A DNA stretch of 15,183 bases from NCBI GenBank assembly GCA_038236965.1, contig JBBRZF010000075.1, forward strand, positions 1 to 15,183, written 5' to 3'. The stretch is from JBBRZF01 sp038236965. GTDB taxonomy: Bacteria; Acidobacteriota; Terriglobia; Terriglobales; Acidobacteriaceae. The first letter of the stretch is position 1; the number at the start of each line of letters is the position of its first letter. The position numbers were made by a program, and so were the translations under genes. Positions 1 to 6,478 of the stretch are shown here, piece after piece. Below the pieces are notes generated by a model. That model saw only the letters and a program-made list of their open reading frames with translations, made no database searches and had not been told where the DNA came from.

Positions 1-203
1 ATGGCAAGAAGCTGGTCATAGAGTGCCTTTTCATTCTTGCGCCGTACCTCCGAACGGAATACAGAGGGAAGATTCTGTTCGAAGTGGCCGGCTGTACCCC
101 TGTAGAAACGCTGAATTCCCGGACGGACCGGCTGAAGAAGAGCTCCGATGAAATCGTCGATTCGTCCAACGTGTATGCCGTCAAAGACGCGAACTGCTGC
201 CAT
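1..203 (-). CDS. FRG-domain protein, N-terminal part (runs off left edge)
   Basis: A minus-strand reading frame starts at an ATG (203-201) and stays open to the window edge, giving 67 residues. A GGAG ribosome-binding site lies 7 bases before the ATG, and an in-frame TAA lies about 30 bases upstream of it, which supports this start. Residues 32-36 read RFYRG, followed by LPSVFRSE (about 45-52) and a helix with Glu and Tyr (KALYDQLLA). Phe/Tyr-Arg-Gly, then a Pro-Ser-hydrophobic-Phe-Arg block, is the signature of the FRG domain, a family of unknown biochemical function often met in accessory and defence-rich regions. The rest of the protein is outside the window, so fused domains cannot be judged. 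Its place just inside a tRNA scar suggests that an integrated element carries it. The family call rests on this motif alone. Confidence 0.7.
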   Translation of the reverse strand, partial: MAAVRVFDGIHVGRIDDFIGALLQPVRPGIQRFYRGTAGHFEQNLPSVFRSEVRRKNEKALYDQLLA

Positions 204-887
204 AGCGAACGCTCCAAATAGATCTTCGCGCAGTGATCCGCGCGGTTATGAGATTCCTGCGGCCATATCCGTCTGTCTTTGCTGGCCGGAATTATTCTCT
301 CCGGCATGATATAGGTTCGCCGGCGCACAAAAGCAGGAGGATTAGTACTACAATTCGGCGCAGCGGAAGCGGTATGAAAATGCTACGCAACAGGAACAAC
401 CATACCCACCTGGAGGCAGCTTTATTCCGCAGGAATGGGTGGTTCGTCGTCACGTGAAATTCCGGTAGATCCCATGCAGATGCAGATTTGGCATTGCCGA
501 CGGGGCAGCATAACTCTGCACAGGGTGGCAGCTTAGCCCTGCGGAGGTTGGCAGAATTGTCTGCCGCCGGCACTACCCCGCAGCGCTGCGAGGATCAGGT
601 CTAGCGAAACTTAGCAATCGGCCGAATTGCACAACGCGTTGCCGAGGCGGATAGATTGCCAAACCAGTGTGCTATGACTCTTTGCCATTTAGATAATTTT
701 CGGAGTCCTTGGCAAAGCGCCAGGCGATACCTAGGTCGGCGTCACCGCCGCCACAACTTCTGAAATGTTCGCGAACACAAATTGCACGTCTTTTTCACTT
801 GCGCGGGGCTTGCGTTTTTCGCTTCGTTTTCGCCGATTTTGCTTCGCTAAGTTGTTGATTCTGTTGGAAACCAGCACTGGTTGGGCT
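204..887. other. Gene-poor end of a probable integrated element
   Basis: I find no convincing gene in these 684 bases. The reading frames that exist here (for example 233-457 plus and 292-573 minus) lack a ribosome-binding site and any recognisable motif. An exact 8-base inverted repeat, CTTTGCCA at 680-687 and TGGCAAAG at 710-717, lies about 170 bases before the tRNA scar. The bases ACCGCCGCCAC at 744-754 repeat the tRNA acceptor end found at 921-931. A minus-strand stretch (893-731) has coding-like composition but is broken by a stop or frameshift. The region is best read as the end of an element integrated at the tRNA-Met gene. Confidence 0.4.
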
Positions 888-933
888 ACTCATAATCCGT
901 AGGTCGTAGGTTCGAGTCCTACCGCCGCCACCA
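888..933 (+). repeat. tRNA-Met(CAT) 3' half: probable att-site scar
   Basis: The sequence has the anticodon loop CTCATAA (889-895, anticodon CAT 891-893), the 3' strand of the anticodon stem, and a perfect T-arm (GTAGG 906-910, loop TTCGAGT, CCTAC 918-922). It continues with the acceptor strand CGCCGCC (923-929), discriminator A930 and an encoded CCA (931-933). A functional tRNA would need GGCGGCG, a D-arm and the 5' anticodon-stem strand upstream. None of these is present: the bases before 888 do not pair with the 3' half, and no 5' half is found within the preceding 880 bases. Identity that starts in the anticodon loop and runs to the 3' end is the usual product of tyrosine-recombinase integration into a tRNA gene. 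The intact tRNA-Met would then sit at the far end of the element, left of the window. A decayed tRNA gene is the alternative. Confidence 0.8.
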
Positions 934-1154
934 GATCCTCTCCATCAAGCAAGTCTTGAAAGCGCCGGATTTCAGTCAGCGCGCCAAGTCCTGAATCTGT
1001 ACTTCTTCTCAATCTCCTCGACAAATTTCCTGAATGTTTTGTTCACAAGATTGCGTAAGCCGCTCGGATCAGAAGAGAGATCGTAGGAGTAATTCGCATG
1101 GGCAGACGCGTCGCTGACTCTCCCCGTTGACACGCCTGCGCATTCTCCAATAGG

Positions 1155-2741
1155 GTGAGGCTCTTGGAAACAGTACAGGCAAAATCGCCCGAGATGGGAT
1201 ACCTGCGTGTCGCCGTCTATCTTTTGCTGCTGACGGTGGCCGCCATCGCCATTCACGGATACCATCTCGGCATCGAGGATCAGGCGATTTATCTGCCGGC
1301 CATCAGGTTCGACCTCGACCACGGTCTCTATCCGCACGACTCCGAGTTTTTCCTGCCGCAAACGCGCCCCACGCTCATTGACGAACTGGTCGCGTCTACC
1401 GTTCGCGCCAGGCACATCAGCGTCGAACAAGCCGTTTTCGGCTGGCACATTGTTTCCATTTTTCTCATACTTCTCGGCTGCTGGCGCGTCTCCAAAATTC
1501 TGTTCCCTGGCGAAAAGGCTCGCTGGGCGGCAGTTTCGCTCATCGCGGGACTCCTGACGATTCCCGTCACCGGCACCGCGCTCTACCTCGCCGACCAGCA
1601 CCTGCATCCTCGTGCGTTGGCGACGGCGTTCATCTTGTTTGCCACCTGCGAACTGCTGCCTTCGCTCGCCGGCCAACGACCAGGCGCCAGGCGATGGGCG
1701 CTCGCCGCCATGTGGGTAACGCTGGCGACGGTGATTCACATCCAGATGGCGTTCTTTGGGACGCTACTGCTCATCTTCATCGTTTTCCCTTGGCGACTTA
1801 TCTTCCCATGGGAACGCGTCGCCATGGCCGCGCTCATCGGTACTCCGTTGCACACGCTTTTTCAGCCCGGCTCCGCCGAGTGGCGTGAAGCGGCGATGAC
1901 GCGTTCGCAGCATTACCTGTTGCGTTGGGAGTGGTATGAGTGGGTTGGCATCTTTGCGCCCATGGCGATGCTTTGGGGCCTTTCGATTCTCGCCCGCAAG
2001 ATCGAATCACCGGGCTTCCAATCGCAGATAGTGGGGCGTCTCTGCCGCAGGCTCGCCTACCTTGCGATCGTCGCTTTTGTCGGCGCAGTCATCATTACCA
2101 CCCCTGCGCGTTTCGAGCGACTCACGCCGTACCAGCCCATGAGGGCCTTCCACCTTATCTATCTATCTCTGTTTCTTATCATCGGCGGCCTTCTTGGGCA
2201 CTATGTCCTTAAGAACAAGGTCTGGCGTTGGCTCGCGCTCTTTCTGTCGCTCGCTGCCGGAATGTTCTACGCGCAGCGTGACTTGTTTCCAGCAACGCGT
2301 CACATCGAGTGGCCCGGAGCGACCACCGGCAATCAGTGGGTGGACGCCTTTGATTGGGTGCGACTACATACGCCTACCGATTCGTTCTTCGTCCTCGATC
2401 CTCACTACATTAGTTATCCCGGCGAGGACTATCACGGCTTCCGGGGACTCGCCGAGCGCGGCCAGATGGCCGACCGCGATAAGGACCCCGGCGTCGTTTG
2501 CCTCTTTCCCGCCATAGCCCATACGTGGCATGAGCAGGTGACGGCTCTCGACGGATTCCCCGAATTCACCGCCGCCGATTTTCATCGCTTGCACCAGCAG
2601 TTCGGCGTGGATTGGGCTGTTTTGGCCAAACCTGGCGGTACAAAGCTCGATTCCGAACACCGACCCACCGCTTCTGCAGTGATTTCTTCTTTAGAATGTC
2701 CTTACCAAAACCGTTCGGTAGCCGTCTGTAGAATCAGGTAA
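1155..2741 (+). CDS. Polytopic membrane protein, possibly GT-C glycosyltransferase-like
   Basis: A 528-residue integral membrane protein. Hydrophobic segments lie near residues 18-37, 92-110, 125-147, 152-170, 180-212, 262-280, 298-322, 333-352 and 357-373. A soluble, probably periplasmic tail of about 150 residues follows. The first outer loop contains EDQAIYLPAI and a charged His/Asp-rich stretch (DHGLYPHDSEFF), and a later loop has ADQHLHPRA. The tail carries WVRLHTPTDSFFVLDP and HGFRGLAERG. This layout recalls GT-C type lipid-linked sugar transferases and related uncharacterised proteins, but no diagnostic catalytic motif is certain. The start is unclear: GTG at 1155 and ATG at 1194 are both in frame and neither has a good ribosome-binding site. 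The gene precedes the two permease genes by about 68 bases on the same strand, so co-transcription is possible. The opposite-strand frame (972-1739) is Arg/Gln/Glu-rich shadow. Confidence 0.75.
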   Translation: MRLLETVQAKSPEMGYLRVAVYLLLLTVAAIAIHGYHLGIEDQAIYLPAIRFDLDHGLYPHDSEFFLPQTRPTLIDELVASTVRARHISVEQAVFGWHIVSIFLILLGCWRVSKILFPGEKARWAAVSLIAGLLTIPVTGTALYLADQHLHPRALATAFILFATCELLPSLAGQRPGARRWALAAMWVTLATVIHIQMAFFGTLLLIFIVFPWRLIFPWERVAMAALIGTPLHTLFQPGSAEWREAAMTRSQHYLLRWEWYEWVGIFAPMAMLWGLSILARKIESPGFQSQIVGRLCRRLAYLAIVAFVGAVIITTPARFERLTPYQPMRAFHLIYLSLFLIIGGLLGHYVLKNKVWRWLALFLSLAAGMFYAQRDLFPATRHIEWPGATTGNQWVDAFDWVRLHTPTDSFFVLDPHYISYPGEDYHGFRGLAERGQMADRDKDPGVVCLFPAIAHTWHEQVTALDGFPEFTAADFHRLHQQFGVDWAVLAKPGGTKLDSEHRPTASAVISSLECPYQNRSVAVCRIR

Positions 2742-2809
2742 ACAGTCTTTCCGCGGCAATAATTGGAACCTCGCGGCCAGCCTGTCCGTATCAGAAGGTG
2801 AGGACACTA

Positions 2810-4048
2810 ATGCACCGCGGCAATAGTTTTAGGGAACCGGCGGTAATCGCCTTTGAGACGATGCGTTCGCACAAGTTGCGATCATTTCTCATGCTGCTCG
2901 GAATCATTCTCTCCGTCTCCACTCTCATTTTGGTAGTTGCGCTCATCAACGGCACCAACCGTTACATCCAGGAGCGCGTCGCCAACATGGGTTCCGACGT
3001 CTTCCTGGTAACACGTTTCGGCGTCATCAATGACCAGCAGGCATTCATCAAAGCGCTTCGTCGCAACAAAGTGGTTACCTGGGACGACTACGAATCCTTA
3101 CTGAAGGGGATGAAACTGGCAAAGAATGTCGGTCTTGAATCCCGCGCCAATGGCCGCGCCCGCTTCGAATCCAATACGGCGGAAGACATCAGCATCCGCG
3201 GAGTCACCGCCAACCTCATCGAGATGGATGTGGAAGAGGTCGCCACCGGACGCTACGTCTCTGATAGCGACAACGATCATCGCAGCATGACCGCCATGAT
3301 CGGCGCCGACGTCGCCAAGAAACTGTTTCCCAACTCCGACCCGCTGGGACGGATCGTGGTGCTCGACGGACGCGAATACACCATCGTCGGTGTGGGCAAG
3401 CCCATCGGCAGCGTCATGGGACAGCCGCAAGATAATTACGCCTACGTTCCCATTACATCCTTCCTGAAGTTCTATGGCTCCGCGGACCGCTCGCTCGGTA
3501 TCAACATTCAGGCCCTTGGTCCGGAATGGATGGAGCGTACGCAGGATGAGGCCCGCATGATCATGCGTGCCCGTCGCCATCTTTCGGGCGAAGAGGCAGA
3601 CAGCTTTGGCATCTTCGGCTCCGATACCATCATGCAGCTCTGGAACAACCTCACGGGAACGCTGGCCGGAGCCATGGTCGGAATCGTTTCGGTCTTCCTT
3701 GTCATTGGCGGGGTGGTCATCATGAATGTCATGCTGGCCAGCGTTACCGAGCGAACTCGCGAGATCGGCATCCGCAAGTCTTTGGGCGCGCGTTCGAAAG
3801 ACATCTTGCGCCAGTTCCTCATTGAGTCGGCAGTCATGTCCGCCATCGGGGGAGCCGTCGGCGTCACCATCGCCTGGATTCTGGCAGTCGTCATTGAAAA
3901 AACGACGCCCGTTCCCATGTCCGTGCCTTTGCCCGCAGTGCTCATCGCGCTTTCAGTCTCCACTGGGGTCGGGCTGTTCTTCGGTGTCTATCCGGCGAGA
4001 CGCGCTTCCAGGCTCGATCCGATCGAGGCACTTCGCTATGAGATGTAA
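2810..4048 (+). CDS. MacB/FtsX-type ABC transporter permease (first of pair)
   Basis: A 412-residue inner-membrane permease of the MacB/LolC/FtsX superfamily. These proteins work with a cytoplasmic ABC ATPase to move substrates or transmit force across the cell envelope. The order is a first transmembrane helix (about residues 19-44, LRSFLMLLGIILSVSTLILV), a MacB-like periplasmic core domain (about 45-260), then three C-terminal helices of the FtsX domain. The coupling sequence TERTREIGIRKSLGA and the closing GVYPARRASRLDPIEALRYE are family hallmarks. ATG 2810 is chosen because AAGGTGAGG lies just upstream; a GTG at 2798 would overlap that ribosome-binding site. The second permease follows after 12 bases. 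No ATPase gene is in the window. The substrate cannot be predicted. Confidence 0.93.
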   Translation: MHRGNSFREPAVIAFETMRSHKLRSFLMLLGIILSVSTLILVVALINGTNRYIQERVANMGSDVFLVTRFGVINDQQAFIKALRRNKVVTWDDYESLLKGMKLAKNVGLESRANGRARFESNTAEDISIRGVTANLIEMDVEEVATGRYVSDSDNDHRSMTAMIGADVAKKLFPNSDPLGRIVVLDGREYTIVGVGKPIGSVMGQPQDNYAYVPITSFLKFYGSADRSLGINIQALGPEWMERTQDEARMIMRARRHLSGEEADSFGIFGSDTIMQLWNNLTGTLAGAMVGIVSVFLVIGGVVIMNVMLASVTERTREIGIRKSLGARSKDILRQFLIESAVMSAIGGAVGVTIAWILAVVIEKTTPVPMSVPLPAVLIALSVSTGVGLFFGVYPARRASRLDPIEALRYEM

Positions 4049-4060
4049 GCAGGTCACTCT

Positions 4061-5338
4061 ATGAGTAAGCTTTCCAACGCCTTTCGTCTCGGTGAGAACG
4101 CGCGCATGGCATTTGAAACATTGCGCGACCACAAAGTGCGTTCCATTCTCACCGTGCTCGGCGTATTCATCGCGGTTGTGGTGCTCATCGTCGTCTTCTC
4201 CATAATGTATGGAGTGGACGCTGATATGCGCGCTTTTCTGGAAGACTTCGGCACCGACACGCTCTTCATCTTCAAGTTCGAGCCCGGCATCCACATTGGC
4301 CGCCTTAGCCAGGAAGAGCGCCAGCGCAAGCCACTCACTTTCGACGACGCGCAAGCCATTCTCGATGAGTGCCCGACGGTCAAGGCCATCAATATCGAGG
4401 TTTCCTCGTGGGACTTCGCTCCGGGGCCGCCTTCCTTCGTTCCCACGGCGAAGGTTGGTCCCAAGGAAGTTTTCGGAATTAATTTCGAGGGCACCACTCC
4501 TTCGTATGAACAGGTCAACAACGCTCACCTCGCCTACGGACGCTTTCTGAGCGATATTGAAGACATGCACCGCGCTGATGTAGCGGTGCTTGGATGGGAC
4601 TTGGCCGACACTCTTTTCCCCGACCATCATGCGGTGGGCAAAAGCGTCCAGGTTGCAGGCATGAACTTCGAGATCATCGGAGTGCTGGAAAAGCGCAAAG
4701 GCGTTTTCCTCCGTGACAACAGTGCCGACAAGGAAGTCATCATCCCCTATCGCACATACATCAAACATCGTCCGCAGGACAAGGAGAACTCCATTAATGC
4801 CTTGGCCTTCGCCGGCAAGAAGGACGCAGCGGAAGATGAGGTTCTCGGAGTGCTGCGCCGCCGTCGAGGCGTCGCCTACAACCAGAAGGACAATTTCGGA
4901 ATTTCCAGTGCCGAGGCTATCGCAGCCCAATTCCGACAGATCATGGGCGCCGTCGCCCTCATCACCGTCGTAGTAAGCTCCATCGGATTGCTCGTGGGAG
5001 GCGTGGGTGTGATGAACATCATGCTGATGTCCGTCACCGAGCGTACGCACGAAATTGGCATTCGCAAGGCCATCGGCGCCAAGCGCGGCGATGTCATCCG
5101 CCAGTTCCTCATCGAGGCCGTCGTCTTGACCGGATTAGGCGGTGTCGCGGGAGTGTTATTCGCCTTGCTCCTCATATTTGTCGCCAACTTTGCCCTGCCC
5201 AGTATTCCCGCAGCCGTGCCTACATGGGCCATCGGGGTGGCCGTGGTGGCAGCCATGAGCGTAGGTCTGTTCTTTGGTTTGTATCCAGCCGTGAAGGCCG
5301 CGCGCCTCGACCCGGTCGAGGCTTTGCGATACGAATAG
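4061..5338 (+). CDS. MacB/FtsX-type ABC transporter permease (second of pair)
   Basis: A 425-residue paralogue of the preceding gene with the same plan. It has an N-terminal helix (about residues 28-52, RSILTVLGVFIAVVVLIVVF), a MacB-like periplasmic core and a C-terminal FtsX domain with three helices. The coupling motif TERTHEIGIRKAIGAKRGDV and the terminal GLYPAVKAARLDPVEALRYE match the first permease. The periplasmic parts of the two proteins differ greatly, so they probably form a heterodimer rather than a recent duplication. ATG 4061 has only a weak AGG upstream, consistent with translation coupled to the first permease 12 bases before it. The unit ends in the strong hairpin at 5360-5386. 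Confidence 0.93.
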   Translation: MSKLSNAFRLGENARMAFETLRDHKVRSILTVLGVFIAVVVLIVVFSIMYGVDADMRAFLEDFGTDTLFIFKFEPGIHIGRLSQEERQRKPLTFDDAQAILDECPTVKAINIEVSSWDFAPGPPSFVPTAKVGPKEVFGINFEGTTPSYEQVNNAHLAYGRFLSDIEDMHRADVAVLGWDLADTLFPDHHAVGKSVQVAGMNFEIIGVLEKRKGVFLRDNSADKEVIIPYRTYIKHRPQDKENSINALAFAGKKDAAEDEVLGVLRRRRGVAYNQKDNFGISSAEAIAAQFRQIMGAVALITVVVSSIGLLVGGVGVMNIMLMSVTERTHEIGIRKAIGAKRGDVIRQFLIEAVVLTGLGGVAGVLFALLLIFVANFALPSIPAAVPTWAIGVAVVAAMSVGLFFGLYPAVKAARLDPVEALRYE

Positions 5339-5359
5339 CGCCTGCATGCAGGCAAACAA

Positions 5360-5386
5360 AAACGCCGCCTCTCGGGGGCGGCGTTT
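5360..5386. terminator. Bidirectional terminator between converging genes
   Basis: A perfect 10-bp stem, AAACGCCGCC (5360-5369) with GGCGGCGTTT (5377-5386), closes a 7-base loop. The plus strand continues TTTCTTTATT for the permease unit. The minus strand reads TTTTTGTTT for the HD-GYP gene, so the one hairpin can serve both converging transcripts. Confidence 0.9.
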
Positions 5387-5404
5387 CTTTATTGCAAATT
5401 TGAC

Positions 5405-6361
5405 TTAGACCATCACTTCCGGGACTTCTAATTCCCGACGATTGAAGGCCGCCAGGAAAGCGCTAACCACTTTCGGATCGAACTCGCGTCCTGAATTCTT
5501 TTCAATGACCTCGCGCGCTTCGTACGGCGAGCTGCCCTTGCGATAGGGACGGTCGCTGGTCATGGCGTCGAAAGCATCGGCAACGGCCAGAATCCGAGAC
5601 TCCAACGGAATCTCTTCCCCTACTTTGGGGGTGTATCCACTTCCGTCGAAACGGTCGTGATGCGAAAGAATGATCGGCAATACGCGTCGCAGCGAACCTC
5701 CCACCGGTTCCAGGAAGTTGACGCCCTTCTCCACGTGCAGCTTCACTTCGTCATACTCTTCACGCGTAAGACGCGCAGCCTTGTAGAGCAGTTCGCGGCT
5801 GACGTCGAGCTTGCCGACATCGTGCAAAAGCGCCGCCGCCCGCACGTCTTCGATCCGTTCGGAGTCGAACCCCATCTCGTGCGCGATGCGTACCGAATAG
5901 ATGGAAACGCGATACGAATGGTTTTGCGCGTACTTGTCTTTCGAGATGAACTGCCGCAGGATCATCAACACGCCCATATACGTCTCCCGCAACTCGCGTA
6001 TCTTTCTCTGATTATGGTCGTAGAGCGTGCCCATAGCGTAGGCCGTTACCACTAGCATGCCGCCCCACGACGTGATCTCGTACCACTTGTTGTCTCCAAG
6101 GGTCAGACCAGCGGTGGCGAATATCTGCGGGTTGAACCAGGTAACTAAAACAACCAGCGAGATGCTTGCACCCGACGTCAGGACCGCATGACGCCGTCCG
6201 AAAAAATAGGCCGAAAATAATGTAGGAAGGGTATAGAAACTCAAAATCATGCCGTGTGCTGCAATCAGGGAATTCATGATCGCAGCAATCACCAGCAGCG
6301 ATAGTACGAGCCAGAGCTCACGATTTACTTCGGTGAGTTGACGAAGTATTTTTTGCATCAT
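5405..6361 (-). CDS. Membrane-anchored HD-GYP domain protein (cyclic-di-GMP phosphodiesterase family)
   Basis: A 318-residue protein with about four N-terminal transmembrane helices (about residues 17-35, 38-55, 60-76 and 97-114), a short linker, and a C-terminal HD-GYP domain. Metal-binding motifs are visible: NHSYRV (His148), LLHDVGK (HD at 180-181), HH at 234-235, and ADAFDAM with Asp262 before the SDRPYR block. HD-GYP domains hydrolyse cyclic di-GMP, though some act only as sensors or scaffolds. The eponymous motif reads DGSGYTP rather than GYP, so the proline is displaced by one residue. The start is the first of two adjacent ATGs (6361), preceded by AAGGG. A longer frame from a TTG at 6409 abuts the typA terminator and lacks a ribosome-binding site. 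The gene lies downstream of typA on the same strand but is separated from it by a terminator. Confidence 0.92.
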   Translation of the reverse strand: MMQKILRQLTEVNRELWLVLSLLVIAAIMNSLIAAHGMILSFYTLPTLFSAYFFGRRHAVLTSGASISLVVLVTWFNPQIFATAGLTLGDNKWYEITSWGGMLVVTAYAMGTLYDHNQRKIRELRETYMGVLMILRQFISKDKYAQNHSYRVSIYSVRIAHEMGFDSERIEDVRAAALLHDVGKLDVSRELLYKAARLTREEYDEVKLHVEKGVNFLEPVGGSLRRVLPIILSHHDRFDGSGYTPKVGEEIPLESRILAVADAFDAMTSDRPYRKGSSPYEAREVIEKNSGREFDPKVVSAFLAAFNRRELEVPEVMV

Positions 6362-6410
6362 GCGGGACCCTTGTCCGAGGCAGAGAGTGAGCCGAATCCT
6401 ATTGTGCAAA

Positions 6411-6447
6411 CGGCCCCGTGCGCAAGTGTTTTGCGAGCACGGGGCCG
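6411..6447 (-). terminator. typA terminator
   Basis: A long imperfect hairpin. The outer stem is CGGCCCCGTG (6411-6420) with CACGGGGCCG (6438-6447). The inner stem is CGCAA (6421-6425) with TTGCG (6431-6435), with a two-base bulge between them. It lies just after the typA stop codon on the minus strand. Only a short T run follows, so termination may be partial, with some read-through into the HD-GYP gene. Confidence 0.75.
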
Positions 6448-6478
6448 ATACGCCTCAAAGGCACTTTCGTGCTGTCTC

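Noticed and set aside
744..933. Interrupted tRNA-Met with an intron in the anticodon loop
   Set aside because: No 5' half (GGCGGCG, D-arm, 5' anticodon stem) exists upstream in the window, so an intron is not supported.
972..1739. 255-residue minus-strand frame
   Set aside because: It lies opposite the membrane-protein gene, is Arg/Gln/Glu-rich as expected of an antisense shadow, and has no ribosome-binding site.
3953..5050. 365-residue minus-strand frame opposite the second permease
   Set aside because: His/Asp/Glu-rich shadow of a clearly conserved permease; no family motif.
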